Source of the DNA: Burkholderia sp. D-99
GTDB lineage: Bacteria; Pseudomonadota; Gammaproteobacteria; Burkholderiales; Burkholderiaceae
Length of the DNA stretch: 64,000 bases
Reading direction: 5' to 3'
NCBI RefSeq assembly: GCF_011605345.1
Contig: NZ_JAAOXM010000003.1
Coordinates: 62,001 to 126,000 of the forward strand
Part shown: piece by piece, positions 1 through 9,125 of the stretch
How positions within the stretch are numbered: position 1 is the first letter of the stretch
How the letters are laid out: each line of letters opens with the position of its first letter
Notes under the pieces: generated by a model
Databases searched by the model: none
Told to the model about the DNA's origin: nothing
Seen by the model: only the letters and a program-made list of their open reading frames with translations
Position numbers and translations under genes: made by a program

Positions 1-74
1 GCGGCGAGAAGGTTGAGGCCGAAGTCGAGGCCGCGGGTCATCAGGAATTGCTGGGCTGTGGCGAGATCGATCAT
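1..74 (-). CDS. Mechanosensitive ion channel (MscS-like), N-terminus only
   Basis: Only the first 24 codons lie in the window; the gene runs off the left edge. The start is ATG at 74-72, preceded by a GGAG ribosome binding site about five bases upstream. The visible residues (MIDLATAQQFLMTR, then GLDFGLNLLAA) look like a short amphipathic lead-in followed by the start of a first membrane helix, as in small-conductance MscS channels of the inner membrane. The family call rests on this short stretch alone and is tentative. It probably marks the edge of the capsule locus. Confidence 0.45.
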   Translation of the reverse strand, partial: MIDLATAQQFLMTRGLDFGLNLLA

Positions 75-532
75 GCGTTCTCCGAGGGAGGGGGAAAGGG
101 GCGCGGCCGGCGAGCCACGGTTAGTCCGCTTTTTTATAGCTGACCGAAGCGGAAGGAGCAACTGTCCTGTAGTCAGGTATTCGCAACGCGACATTCCCGA
201 GATCGTACTTTGTCAGACCGGGCGCGCGGCGCTACAGTGCGATGCTCACTTCGAGGTGCCGTCATACACGGTCGCCTGCTCCTGCGGAAATGAGTCCGTG
301 CATTGCGTGCAGTATCACCACGACCGAGTGTTCACGCGAGACATACGAAATAACCGAGGGCTTTTGCCTCTTTGCGAAACGATTGCTGGGTTCTGGGGAG
401 GGTTTTGCCAGCCGTCGCTCGTCTCGCCGAGACTGTGAAGATGTCATCGGCCGCGCCGGTGAAGGAATCTCGTGGATCCGATACGGCATCGATGTATCGC
501 GATTGCGAAGCGACGGCTGGACGGTCTTCGCC
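75..532. other. Non-coding gap with a decayed copy of the kpsC 3' end
   Basis: I see no convincing gene here. The stretch separates the MscS-like start from the end of kpsC. Bases 266-309 resemble bases 548-591 inside the 3' end of kpsC in the same orientation; by eye 34 of 44 positions match. This looks like a degenerate duplicate of the last kpsC codons, perhaps a relic of capsule-locus exchange. Confidence 0.5.
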
Positions 533-2578
533 CTACATGCGCTGCAAACGCTGTCGGCAGCGCCAGTGGAAATGAGCCAGTGCATTGCGGGTCCAGCGAA
601 TCGCCTTGAGTAACGGGCGTATGCGGTTGCCTCGAACCTGTTCCAGCGGGCGGCCCGCTGCCCTGGCGATCTGTCCGCAAATGGCCTCTGGAGTCGTGAA
701 GCGGCGCAGGCGCCAATCCCAATACAGCGGATAGCGCAACAGCGCGCCGGCCGTCAGCATGTCAAGAGACAAGGTGCGCTCGCGCCACGGCACCGGCGCG
801 AGCGCGTCATGCGTGAGTCCCCAGCCGGCGTAGAACGGCAGACCGTAAGTAAATACCGCCTTGCCACGCAAGAGTGCGTCGAAGCCGGACAGGGACGACA
901 ACGTATGGACTTCGTCGGCGCGTTCGATCAGCGAAATCAGATCGGCATCGGCGTCGACAATGTCGGCGAATCGTGCTGCATCGATGAGGCCGTTCCGATT
1001 GCCCGACAGGACATCGGGATGCGGCTTGTATACGATGAAGGCGTCGGGCCGAAGCCGCCGAACTTCCTGCAGCAGCATCTCGGCCGTGTTGATTGCCCGG
1101 GTACCGAGGCGGATGGACGCGTCGTCGGCCACTTGACCCGGCACGAGGACGACTTGCTTGTTGCTCGGAACCGGCCATGCCGGTGCACGGCGGCCAAGGT
1201 TGTACTTCGTGAGGCCGAGTTCCGCGATGAGGGAGCGCAACGCGGCTGCGCGTGTTAGTTCGGCCGCATCAAACGTCGTCTTGTTCAGTATTGCGGTTAG
1301 ATCGTTCGGACGACTTGCATCGAAATACAGGCCTTGATGATCGATTACCTGACTGCACGGCGCAATCATGTCGGACCCGAGACCGATCGAATGGAGAAAG
1401 CCGTCCTCGATCCTGACGACTCGAACACCGGATGGAACCTCTGTTGCGTCACGCCCTCCCCATACGACGGCCTGTTCGTCCGATCGCAGTAGTCGGGGCT
1501 GATCGGTCCAGCGCAATGTGCCGCCGCCTGCTGTTACATACGGGGTGGCAAATGGCCGCTTCCACCATTGGAAACGTACGGCGGCAACGCATTTGAGCCA
1601 CGCATAGCGCGAGGCCACGGATCGTTGCAGTTCCACGCTTTCGAGTACTGACGCCAGCGTCCCGGGTTGATGCGTTGCGGGATCCAGATACCGGACGTGG
1701 CGAAGGAACACTGACTCAAAAAATGCGGCAAGTGTCGGGCGGGCCGTTCGTTCCGGAAATTCGAGCGCATCGTGCGTGAGGCCCCATCCAGCGTAGTACG
1801 GCTTGCCGAACACATGCGTAGGTACATCGGCCAACAGCCCGCCGACGCCTTCCGACGCGCCGACGACATACAGACGACTGGCTGCACTTAGTATCTGTCT
1901 AAGTGAATACGGCTCGTGAAGCCGGCGAATGTCGCCGGGCAGCTCCATATCGGACGAAAGCCAGGCGCCGCTACCGGGGTCGCTGGAGCGCGCGAGCCAG
2001 AACTCGGCGTCGGGATGGGCCGACCTCGCATTTTGCAGCATGGTGCGAAATTCGCGACGTCGAGCACGTACAGACGAGCCGGGATTGGTTGCGGAATACG
2101 ATCGTTCGTCGACGAGGACGATACGTGAACGAGGTGGGCGAGATTCGAAGATCTGTTGCGCGACCGTCATTCGATTCGCCGGGTGCAATGCATCGGTTTC
2201 GAGTACGCGTTGCATCAGCGACAGGATGTCGGGCGTATGGCAATCGGATTTCGCGGTGAGCATGTCGTTCATGCTCTCGATCAGCGACCGCATTGCATCG
2301 TGCGCCGTGAGTGGAACGGCAAACCATGAGAGTTGTGGAATGCCCCAGTCTCGACAGGATGCAATCGGGCCCGGCCATGCCGCCATGGTTTCCGGCCAGA
2401 ATGTGTGAGTCAGACGTTGCACCGGCCGCCCGGCCCCTTTGCGGTCGACCCACAGATAGGGTGACTTGCCGAGCAACCAGCTCAGCGTGCGTTGTCCTGG
2501 AATGATTTCATGCAGCTTCAAGGTCCAGGGGTGTTCGGATTCTCGAGGTGAATCGCTCATCGTGGCGCGGACATTCAA
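533..2578 (-). CDS. kpsC: KpsC-like retaining beta-Kdo transferase, two modules
   Basis: KpsC extends the poly-Kdo linker that joins group 2-type capsules to their lipid anchor, at the cytoplasmic face of the inner membrane. The protein shows the diagnostic duplication: PYYAGWGLTHD near residues 260-270 and PFYAGWGLTHD near 581-591. Each sits at the end of a Kdo-transferase module (GT99-like N-terminal, GT107-like C-terminal in the family). The length of about 680 residues fits KpsC. The start is uncertain: TTG at 2578 overlaps the stop of the upstream glycosyltransferase (TTGA), with GGAAG upstream; an in-frame ATG lies at 2560. It is the last gene of the minus-strand capsule series, and its partner KpsS is at 26000-27205. 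The enzyme family is secure; linkage specificity is inferred from family knowledge. Confidence 0.9.
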   Translation of the reverse strand: MNVRATMSDSPRESEHPWTLKLHEIIPGQRTLSWLLGKSPYLWVDRKGAGRPVQRLTHTFWPETMAAWPGPIASCRDWGIPQLSWFAVPLTAHDAMRSLIESMNDMLTAKSDCHTPDILSLMQRVLETDALHPANRMTVAQQIFESRPPRSRIVLVDERSYSATNPGSSVRARRREFRTMLQNARSAHPDAEFWLARSSDPGSGAWLSSDMELPGDIRRLHEPYSLRQILSAASRLYVVGASEGVGGLLADVPTHVFGKPYYAGWGLTHDALEFPERTARPTLAAFFESVFLRHVRYLDPATHQPGTLASVLESVELQRSVASRYAWLKCVAAVRFQWWKRPFATPYVTAGGGTLRWTDQPRLLRSDEQAVVWGGRDATEVPSGVRVVRIEDGFLHSIGLGSDMIAPCSQVIDHQGLYFDASRPNDLTAILNKTTFDAAELTRAAALRSLIAELGLTKYNLGRRAPAWPVPSNKQVVLVPGQVADDASIRLGTRAINTAEMLLQEVRRLRPDAFIVYKPHPDVLSGNRNGLIDAARFADIVDADADLISLIERADEVHTLSSLSGFDALLRGKAVFTYGLPFYAGWGLTHDALAPVPWRERTLSLDMLTAGALLRYPLYWDWRLRRFTTPEAICGQIARAAGRPLEQVRGNRIRPLLKAIRWTRNALAHFHWRCRQRLQRM

Positions 2579-3732
2579 CCCAGTTCTTCCAGAAAGCGGG
2601 CGACCCGGGCGAAATGTTCGGTCCAGGTGGGCGCGCGAAACTGCGAGATTCGAACCAGCTGGTTATCACGATCGGGGCTTGACGCCTGTGAATAGGCGCG
2701 AATTCGGGCCATCCAGCCTGGGCCATCGAGCGGGTCCAGGTAGTCGGGAACGTCACCCGCCACCTCCCGGAATACACCGAGGTCGCTGGCGATGACGGGA
2801 ACCTGCATCGTCAGCGCTTCGACGAGCGGCATACCGTAACCTTCCACGAACGAGGGAAACAAAAGGGCGCGCGCGTGTTGCAGCCACACCTGCAAATCGC
2901 GATCGGAGCAATTGGGTTGTTCCACCACAGCGCCCTTCAGGTTCTCGCACCGCTCGAGCATGTCGACGACGTTCTCGCATTCCCAGCCGCGCCGACCGAT
3001 GACGACGAGCTTTGGCGCATTGTTGCCGGACTCCTCGACGATTCGACGCCACACGTGCAACATGAACCAATGATTCTTGCGCGGTTCTATGGTGCCAAGC
3101 ATGACGAAATAAGGCGTATCGATCGGGGCGCGAGAATCCGTCACCGGTCGATCGATTCCGGGAGCCAGCCGGGCGACAACGGTGGGCGGTAGCGTCATGC
3201 CGGCGCGATGCGCCTCCTCGGTAAGGGAATCCAGTGTGAAGCCGGAATTGGCTATGACACCAGACGCATGCTCGAGTACGGTATGGATGCGTCGTCGATG
3301 CGTTTCACGGACCCCTTCTCGACAGTATTCGGCATGAGTCAGGGGAATCAGGTCATGCACCATGAAGACGGTGCGGACACCGAGTCTGCGCATTGCCTGC
3401 GGGTATCGCGCGAACTCCATTCCCGAGTGACTGGTGTGCAACAGGATGCTTCCCGGAAGCGGTGTTTTTCTCCACGCAGTCAGGAGCGCCTTGGCAGCGA
3501 GCATCCGCATCGCGGCGGCTCTACTGAAATCTTGCTCCAGTAAGGTCTGGAACACGACGGCAGAATCGCTTTCCGACAACACGGCGTGAAAACCCTGTTC
3601 GCTCAGTACGGCACGCGCTCGTGGCGCGTAGCGGCGAATGTATTCGAGGCCGACGCGGTCCACTCCGGTAGGGAGCATGCGTTTGCAGAGGCGGGTCTGC
3701 AAACGCGTCACGTCTAATAATATTCTTTGCAC
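2575..3732 (-). CDS. GT4-family glycosyltransferase
   Basis: This is a GT-B fold glycosyltransferase of family GT4, expected to add one sugar from a nucleotide donor to the growing capsule repeat in the cytoplasm. Visible signatures are LGTIEPRKNH near residue 213, VVIGRRGW, and the C-terminal donor-binding EGYGMPLVEAL (the E-x7-E motif), followed by PVIASDLGVFREVAGD. The length of 385 residues is normal. The start is GTG at 3732; no strong ribosome binding site is visible. The stop overlaps the kpsC start by four bases, so the two are probably translationally coupled. Donor and acceptor cannot be read from sequence; rhamnose is possible given the rml genes nearby. Confidence 0.85.
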   Translation of the reverse strand: MQRILLDVTRLQTRLCKRMLPTGVDRVGLEYIRRYAPRARAVLSEQGFHAVLSESDSAVVFQTLLEQDFSRAAAMRMLAAKALLTAWRKTPLPGSILLHTSHSGMEFARYPQAMRRLGVRTVFMVHDLIPLTHAEYCREGVRETHRRRIHTVLEHASGVIANSGFTLDSLTEEAHRAGMTLPPTVVARLAPGIDRPVTDSRAPIDTPYFVMLGTIEPRKNHWFMLHVWRRIVEESGNNAPKLVVIGRRGWECENVVDMLERCENLKGAVVEQPNCSDRDLQVWLQHARALLFPSFVEGYGMPLVEALTMQVPVIASDLGVFREVAGDVPDYLDPLDGPGWMARIRAYSQASSPDRDNQLVRISQFRAPTWTEHFARVARFLEELG

Positions 3733-4132
3733 AGGTCAGCCCGATGATCGGGAATATTCGCTTGGAGCCCGTGTCGGGGCGGCCTCATATTCTAACCGTT
3801 GCATGTGATAATCGAAGCCGCGGATTCGCCGGTGCTGTGAAATTTTGAATGTGCGGACGTCGTGGAACAGGATGCATTCTCGTCGGCTGTTATCTTTGGG
3901 CGAGGGGCGAGGGGCGAGGGGCGAGGGGCGAGGGGCTGCCTCCACGACCGTCTTCGGATGGGAGCAACGATTCTTGCAAAGGCTTCGTTGCTGCACCAAG
4001 CGACGGGGCAAGGCCGATTGGACGACATCGAAGCACGGCCCGAGCGTACAGCGGTGCCGCGTCAGGGCGGTGGAATATACATCCGGCGATTGGCCGCGAT
4101 GCTGATCTTTGAATTTGAGCTGGGGAGAACGA
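3733..4132. other. Divergent intergenic region with heptanucleotide repeat
   Basis: This 400-bp gap lies between the divergent GT4 gene (minus) and rmlC (plus) and must hold the leader of one or both. I could not assign clear -35/-10 boxes. The striking content is the 7-bp tandem repeat at 3901-3935. A GGGGAG ribosome binding site for rmlC lies at 4122-4127. Short open frames across the repeat look like chance frames. Confidence 0.5.
3901..3935. repeat. Five perfect tandem copies of CGAGGGG
   Basis: A 7-bp unit, CGAGGGG, is repeated five times without mismatch, flanked by TTTGGG on the left. It sits between two divergent capsule genes. The unit is not a multiple of three and lies outside genes, so a copy-number change would shift promoter or leader spacing rather than a reading frame. 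Such arrays mutate by slipped-strand mispairing. Confidence 0.9.
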
Positions 4133-4675
4133 GTGAATATCGTTGAGACGAATATTCCGGACTTGAAGATTATCGAACCAAGAGTTTTCGGTGACGAGCG
4201 TGGTTTTTTCTTTGAGAGCTTCAATCAAAATAAATTTGTCGAGGCAATTGGTCGCGATGCGGCATTCGTGCAAGACAACCATTCCAAATCGGCGAAGAAT
4301 GTGTTGCGCGGCCTTCACTACCAGATACAACATACTCAGGCAAAGCTCGTTCGTGTGGTTTCCGGTGAGGTATTCGACGTCGCAGTCGATTTGCGGCGTT
4401 CATCGCCTACGTTCGGTCAATGGGTGGGGGTGACGCTCTCTGCCGAAAATAATCGGCAGCTTTGGATTCCGGAGGGGTTTGCCCACGGATTCGTGGTGAC
4501 CTCCAGCTCGGCGGAATTCTTGTACAAAACGACGGACTACTGGTATCCCGAGTACGAAAAGACGATTCTTTGGAATGATCCGCAACTGAATATCGACTGG
4601 CCGCTGGGCGACACTCCCGTCGTTTCCACCAAGGATCAGCAAGGCGTTCCGTTCGCAACGGCCGATCTGTTCTGA
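4133..4675 (+). CDS. rmlC: dTDP-4-dehydrorhamnose 3,5-epimerase RmlC
   Basis: RmlC epimerises C3 and C5 of dTDP-4-keto-6-deoxyglucose, the third step of dTDP-L-rhamnose synthesis. The protein begins NIVETNIPDLKIIEP and carries the cupin signatures FGDERGFFFESFN, FVQDNHSKSAKNVLRGLHYQ (catalytic His within RGLHYQ), and PEGFAHGF, with the family's usual length of 180 residues. I chose GTG at 4133 because GGGGAG lies five bases upstream and the protein then starts as relatives do; a TTG at 4109 is in frame but has no such site. It is the only plus-strand gene in the left capsule segment, separated from rmlBDA by the SGNH hydrolase gene, so it needs its own promoter. Confidence 0.95.
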   Translation: MNIVETNIPDLKIIEPRVFGDERGFFFESFNQNKFVEAIGRDAAFVQDNHSKSAKNVLRGLHYQIQHTQAKLVRVVSGEVFDVAVDLRRSSPTFGQWVGVTLSAENNRQLWIPEGFAHGFVVTSSSAEFLYKTTDYWYPEYEKTILWNDPQLNIDWPLGDTPVVSTKDQQGVPFATADLF

Positions 4676-4707
4676 AGGCCGGTCATGCCCCGGTCTTCCG
4701 GGGCAAA

Positions 4708-4752
4708 GGAGTGGCGACGAACGATTGTGTGCTGCGCCACTCCGCTTTTTTT
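4708..4752 (+). terminator. Rho-independent terminator after rmlC
   Basis: A 9-bp perfect stem, GGAGTGGCG paired with CGCCACTCC, is followed after GC by seven T residues on the plus strand. It begins 33 bp after the rmlC stop. A second hairpin (GCCCCGG-TCTT-CCGGGGC, 4687-4704) precedes it. The site separates rmlC from the convergent SGNH gene. Confidence 0.8.
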
Positions 4753-4765
4753 GCGCGGCGTGCAG

Positions 4766-5854
4766 TTATTGAGCGGCTTCCAGAACCAGAACGCCGGTAA
4801 GATCGAGCCTGTTTTCAAGGCGTGATTCGCGAGATGCGTCATGGAATCCGTCGAACGTGAAAATCTGCCCGGACGGAGGCGTCAACCTGGTTTGTAGCGC
4901 AATGGTTCCCGTTCCGGGTATTGCGGTCAGCCGACTGGGATTGTTCTCCATCAGAAGCGGGATGCTCGAGTAGATGAATTTTCCGTCGGGAATGTCTTGA
5001 TATCGGGTCGAGAGTGAGACACGTTGCGCATCGTGCTCCAGTTCGGCGTACCAATGAGCGTTGGTCGATGCGAGTGACACTGCGATCGGAATACCGGAAA
5101 CGGGGATGGCGAGCCGTTCATCGGTCATCAGAGTCAGACAATCCGCTTTTACATGCCGATTCTCGATACGGCCGAGCTTGCTTTCAGTACCGGTTTGCGC
5201 CGCAATTTCTTTCGCGGAAGCAAAGCGGGGCTTCAGGCGCGCTTGCGTGCCGGGGAGAGAAATGGGGCGAGCCAGTTCACCGAGCCTCGGGCCCCGTTGC
5301 CATAGTGCATTGACGCGCTCGGCCAACAACGTGCCGATCATTGCGACCGTACAGCCGCGGTGGTAGTGCGCCTCGTCCGAGTAGACGAACGACGGAATCG
5401 GCCAGCCGAACGTATCGAAGAACCACGAGCGAGTGTCGACGAACGAAATCCCGCGATCCCGGTACCATGCAATTTCGGCATCGTAGATCTGGTTGTGAAT
5501 GTCAGTCCTGTAGAACGGCTGGGCGGACAGGATGAGCGGCACGATGGTCGCGTTCGGGAAACGCTCCGCAGCGGCGTTGAAGAAAATCTCCAGGAACAGA
5601 CGTTTCAGTTCCGCTCCGTCGGGGCGGTGATTGAGGTGCCCCGTATCGTTCAGCGAATATTCGAGGACGACGACATCGGGTACCTCGGTAATTTCCTGAA
5701 GGCGGCCGATGGAAGTGAGCGACGTGGTGCCGCCTACAGAAATGTTGTCGAGCGTTACCTCGTTGCCCGAAATGGCAGAAAGGTGGCTGGCGAACCTGCC
5801 GATGTATCCGTTGGCGATGACTGAATTGGATCCGCCAATGATGGCTACGCGCAT
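4766..5854 (-). CDS. SGNH/GDSL-type hydrolase with C-terminal beta-rich domain
   Basis: This is a probable esterase or acetylesterase-like protein of the SGNH superfamily. The N-terminus, MRVAIIGGSNSVIANGYIG, carries the nucleophile serine in a GGSNS block at residues 7-11. YSLND and DEAHYHRG supply the expected later blocks with Asn and the Asp-x-x-His pair. The remaining C-terminal part has no motif I recognise. ATG at 5854 is preferred, with GAGG upstream and the hydrolase fold starting at once; a longer frame to 6043 is open. No signal peptide is evident. It follows rmlA and could remove or transfer O-acetyl groups on the capsule, but substrate and role are inferred from context only. Confidence 0.65.
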   Translation of the reverse strand: MRVAIIGGSNSVIANGYIGRFASHLSAISGNEVTLDNISVGGTTSLTSIGRLQEITEVPDVVVLEYSLNDTGHLNHRPDGAELKRLFLEIFFNAAAERFPNATIVPLILSAQPFYRTDIHNQIYDAEIAWYRDRGISFVDTRSWFFDTFGWPIPSFVYSDEAHYHRGCTVAMIGTLLAERVNALWQRGPRLGELARPISLPGTQARLKPRFASAKEIAAQTGTESKLGRIENRHVKADCLTLMTDERLAIPVSGIPIAVSLASTNAHWYAELEHDAQRVSLSTRYQDIPDGKFIYSSIPLLMENNPSRLTAIPGTGTIALQTRLTPPSGQIFTFDGFHDASRESRLENRLDLTGVLVLEAAQ

Positions 5855-6081
5855 ATTGCCTCGAAGAGTGAGCCGGTCGTTATCAGCGATCGAGGCCTCG
5901 GCCGCACGATCGCCATTGTGTGCAATCTGCCGGATTCCACTCATGCTGCAACGATCGGCACCCGGCGACAATGTTGGTATCTTAGCCGGATCGGCTTCCG
6001 TGCAATCGAAAGAAAAACGCGACGTATACCCCGGGTGGCACAATTGTGGTGCATGGCCACCGGGGTTGCAGCGGATCCCGG

Positions 6082-6963
6082 CTAGCGGATTTGCTCTTTC
6101 AGAATATTTTTAAGGTACTGGCCGTAGCCGTTCTTGCTGAGCGGTGCAGCAAGGCGGAGCAATTGCTCGGAATCGATGTAGCCCAAGCGATAGGCAATTT
6201 CTTCGATGCAGGCCACTTTCAATCCTTGGCGATGCTCCATCGTGGCGATGAAGTGGCTGGCCTCGAGCATCGAATCGTGGGTGCCGGTATCGAGCCACGC
6301 GTAGCCGCGTCCCATCGTCTTGACGTCAAGCAGGCCTTCGCGCAGGTAGGTTGCATTGACATCGGTAATCTCGAGTTCGCCGCGATCCGACGGTTTGATC
6401 GATTTGGCAATGTCGACGACCATACTGTCGTAGAAATAGAGACCGGTAACCGCGTAGTGCGATTTCGGTTGAGCGGGTTTTTCCTCGATGCTGATCGCAC
6501 GGCCGTCCTGATCGAATTCGACTACCCCATATCGTTCAGGGTCGTTGACGCGATAGGCAAACACGCTGGCGCCTGTTTCCTTGCGCGCGGCCTCGTGCAG
6601 GAGCGACACAAATTCATGGCCGTGGAAAATATTGTCGCCGAGCACGAGTGCGGAGCGATCTCCCGCGAGGAACGATTCGGCAAGGATGAACGCTTGAGCC
6701 AGTCCGTCGGGGCTCGGTTGAACCGTGTATTGAAGGTTGAGGCCCCACTGATGACCATCACCGAGCAACTGTTCGAAGCGCGGCGTATCCTGAGGCGTCG
6801 AGATGATCAGAATGTCGCGGATGCCTGCCAACATCAACGTGCTGAGCGGGTAGTAGATCATCGGCTTGTCGTAGATCGGCAGCAATTGCTTGCTCACCGC
6901 CTGCGTTGCAGGGTACAGACGGGTTCCCGAACCACCCGCGAGGATAATGCCCTTTCGTTTCAT
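6082..6963 (-). CDS. rmlA: Glucose-1-phosphate thymidylyltransferase RmlA
   Basis: RmlA joins dTTP and glucose-1-phosphate to give dTDP-glucose, the entry step for both dTDP-L-rhamnose and the FdtA/FdtB branch encoded upstream. The start [18 protein letters not shown] holds the nucleotide-binding GGSGTRL loop, and [24 protein letters not shown] and [10 protein letters not shown] follow as in the family. The length of 293 residues is typical. It lies 21 bp downstream of rmlD in an rmlB-rmlD-rmlA order. Confidence 0.96.
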   Translation of the reverse strand: MKRKGIILAGGSGTRLYPATQAVSKQLLPIYDKPMIYYPLSTLMLAGIRDILIISTPQDTPRFEQLLGDGHQWGLNLQYTVQPSPDGLAQAFILAESFLAGDRSALVLGDNIFHGHEFVSLLHEAARKETGASVFAYRVNDPERYGVVEFDQDGRAISIEEKPAQPKSHYAVTGLYFYDSMVVDIAKSIKPSDRGELEITDVNATYLREGLLDVKTMGRGYAWLDTGTHDSMLEASHFIATMEHRQGLKVACIEEIAYRLGYIDSEQLLRLAAPLSKNGYGQYLKNILKEQIR

Positions 6964-6984
6964 GATGTTGGTCTTCTCTCGATT

Positions 6985-7872
6985 TCAATGTTGTAGTTGG
7001 GCGAATACATGATCGATGCCGTACTGCCAGGGTTGCATGTGCAGATCGAATGTATTGGCGAGCTTGCTGCAATTCAGCTGTGAATTCGCGGGGCGTGTCG
7101 CGGCTGTCGGATATGCACTGGTGGGGACGGCCTGAATGGCGTCTTGCTTCAGTTTCAATGCGATGCCGGATTCTTCGGCGAGGTGAACGACACGACGCGC
7201 GTAGTCATGCCACGTCGTTTCGCCTGCGGCGGCCAGGTGATACGTGCCCCAGTCGCTGAACGACGGGGAAAGCACGCGGGCGAGCACGTGGGCGGTCACG
7301 TCGGCGATGAAGGCGGCCGTGGTCGGCGCACCGACTTGATCGGCGACGACGTTGAGCTGCTCACGCTCTTGTGCCAGCCTCAGAATCGTCTTGAGAAAAT
7401 TCTTCCCGTGTGCGCCGACAACCCAGCTTGTACGCAAAATCAAATGACGGCTGCATGCTGCGCGAACTGCAGCTTCACCTGCCAGCTTGCTCTGCCCGTA
7501 GACCGACAAAGGATGCGTGGGGTCGTCTTCGAGATACGGTTCGGCTTTCGTGCCGTCGAATACGTAATCCGTCGAGTAGTGAATGAACGGGACGTTCCTG
7601 CTTGCCGCCCATGAGGCCATGACGCCGGGAGCATCGGCGTTGATCGCATGTGCCAACGCGGCCTGGCTTTCCGCGAGGTCCACTGCCGTATAGGCGGCCG
7701 GATTGACAATGACATCCGGTTGCAATACGGTGAGCCGCTCCGCAAGCGTGCCGATGTCGGAAAGATCCAGGTCTTTGCGTTTCGGCACAAGCAGTTCGCC
7801 GAGCGGTGCCAATGCACGTTCGAGTTCGAAGCCGATCTGGCCGCTGGAGCCCGTGATCAGGATGCGCTGCAT
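6985..7872 (-). CDS. rmlD: dTDP-4-dehydrorhamnose reductase RmlD
   Basis: RmlD reduces dTDP-4-keto-L-rhamnose to dTDP-L-rhamnose. It is an extended SDR with a nucleotide-binding GSSGQIG loop near residues 7-13, the NPAAYTAVD stretch, the catalytic YSTDYVFDG and YGQSKLAGE (Tyr-x3-Lys) motifs, and RTSWVVG. The start at 7872 gives [11 protein letters not shown] as in relatives. The gene overlaps the end of rmlB by 16 bp, so translation is probably coupled. Its length of 295 residues is normal. Confidence 0.95.
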   Translation of the reverse strand: MQRILITGSSGQIGFELERALAPLGELLVPKRKDLDLSDIGTLAERLTVLQPDVIVNPAAYTAVDLAESQAALAHAINADAPGVMASWAASRNVPFIHYSTDYVFDGTKAEPYLEDDPTHPLSVYGQSKLAGEAAVRAACSRHLILRTSWVVGAHGKNFLKTILRLAQEREQLNVVADQVGAPTTAAFIADVTAHVLARVLSPSFSDWGTYHLAAAGETTWHDYARRVVHLAEESGIALKLKQDAIQAVPTSAYPTAATRPANSQLNCSKLANTFDLHMQPWQYGIDHVFAQLQH

Positions 7873-8933
7873 GCATCGGCTCCATATTGCAGGTCGATCC
7901 AGTCGCGATAGCTGCCGGACGTGACGTTCTGTACCCACTCCTGGTTGTCGAGGTACCAGCGCACCGTTTTCCGGATGCCGCCTTCGAACGTCTCTTCGGG
8001 TTTCCAGTTCAGCTCCCGCTCCAGCTTGCGAGCATCGATTGCGTATCGGCGATCATGCCCGGGGCGATCCTGAACGAAACTGATCTGGTTTGCGTACGAC
8101 TGCTTGTCGCTGCGAGGCTGAAGCTCGTCAAGAATCGAGCAGATCGTTCGAACGACTTCGAGATTCGTGCATTCGTTCCAGCCGCCCACGTTATAGGTTT
8201 CGCCGACGCTCCCTTGTTGCAGAACACGTCGAATGGCCGAGCAATGATCCTTCACGTAGAGCCAGTCCCGGACTTGCTGGCCGTCGCCGTAGATCGGCAG
8301 GGGCTTGCCTGCCAGCGCGTTCAGAATGACGAGCGGAATGAGCTTTTCCGGGAAATGGTAAGGCCCGTAGTTGTTGGAACAGTTGGTGGTCAGTACCGGC
8401 ATGCCGTAAGTGTGGTGCCACGCGCGGACGAGATGATCCGACGCAGCTTTGCTTGCGGAATAGGGGCTGTTGGGCTCGTAGCGCTTGGTTTCCGCGAAGG
8501 CCGGATCGTTGGGGCCGAGCGTGCCGTAGACTTCGTCGGTCGACACGTGAAGAAAGCGGAAAGCCTCACGCTCCTCGTCCGGAAGCTCGCTCCAGTAGCC
8601 TCGCACGGATTCGAGCAGGTTGAAGGTGCCGACCACGTTGGTTTGAATGAAATCGCCAGGGCCGGAAATGGACCGGTCAACATGGGATTCAGCGGCGAAA
8701 TTGATGACCGCGCGCGGGCGATGCTGTTTCAGAAGATCGGCGACCAGCTCTCGGTCACCGATGTCGCCGCGGACGAACGTGTGTCGAGGGTTGTCGGCAA
8801 GTGACGCAAGCGTGTCGAGATTGCCTGCATAGGTCAGTTTGTCCAGGTTGATGACGGGCTCGTCGGAGCTGGCAATCCAGTCCAGAACGAAGTTTGCGCC
8901 AATGAAACCCGCACCGCCGGTGATTAGCAACAT
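7857..8933 (-). CDS. rmlB: dTDP-glucose 4,6-dehydratase RmlB
   Basis: RmlB converts dTDP-glucose to dTDP-4-keto-6-deoxyglucose using bound NAD. The Rossmann GGAGFIG motif is at residues 6-12, followed by [27 protein letters not shown] and the catalytic YSASKAASD (Tyr-x3-Lys). The length is 358 residues. I chose ATG at 8933 since the protein then begins [12 protein letters not shown]; the ribosome binding site is weak. The product is shared: RmlC/RmlD take it to rhamnose, while FdtA/FdtB can take it to a 3-amino-3,6-dideoxyhexose. It is first in an rmlB-D-A series. Confidence 0.96.
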   Translation of the reverse strand: MLLITGGAGFIGANFVLDWIASSDEPVINLDKLTYAGNLDTLASLADNPRHTFVRGDIGDRELVADLLKQHRPRAVINFAAESHVDRSISGPGDFIQTNVVGTFNLLESVRGYWSELPDEEREAFRFLHVSTDEVYGTLGPNDPAFAETKRYEPNSPYSASKAASDHLVRAWHHTYGMPVLTTNCSNNYGPYHFPEKLIPLVILNALAGKPLPIYGDGQQVRDWLYVKDHCSAIRRVLQQGSVGETYNVGGWNECTNLEVVRTICSILDELQPRSDKQSYANQISFVQDRPGHDRRYAIDARKLERELNWKPEETFEGGIRKTVRWYLDNQEWVQNVTSGSYRDWIDLQYGADACSAS

Positions 8934-9083
8934 AATGGTATCGACAATAAATATGAGTAAATTGGGCAGTGTGCTTCGACGAAATTGGGTATTCGATACC
9001 CATATGCGCTTTCGTAAATCGGAAAGGCGTCGGGGCGCATACTCGATTTCCGCTCTGCCGCGGCGAAGCACATTGAAGGATTT

Positions 9084-9107
9084 GCCGCACGAATCGAATC
9101 GTGCGGC
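9084..9107 (-). terminator. Stem-loop after the Wza-like gene
   Basis: A 9-bp perfect inverted repeat (GCCGCACGA / TCGTGCGGC, loop of six) lies 18 bp downstream of the wza-like stop and upstream of rmlB. There is no U-tract on the minus strand, so it may be a weak terminator, an RNA-processing hairpin, or a protein-binding palindrome. Confidence 0.45.
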
Positions 9108-9125
9108 GGGATATTTACGTGTGGA

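Noticed and set aside
75..532. Possible small genes in the left gap.
   Set aside because: The open frames here lack ribosome binding sites and similarity I recognise, and the stretch contains a decayed copy of the kpsC end.
3185..3196. A GGCGGTAGCGT string on the plus strand that resembles the ops element read by RfaH in capsule operons.
   Set aside because: It lies inside the GT4 coding sequence on the opposite strand to the main capsule transcripts, about 900 bp from the only plus-strand gene, and no second element is seen. It is probably a codon coincidence.
3845..4146. Several open frames crossing the CGAGGGG repeats that might encode a repeat protein.
   Set aside because: The frames exist in several phases because the repeat lacks stops; they have no ribosome binding sites and overlap both flanking leaders.
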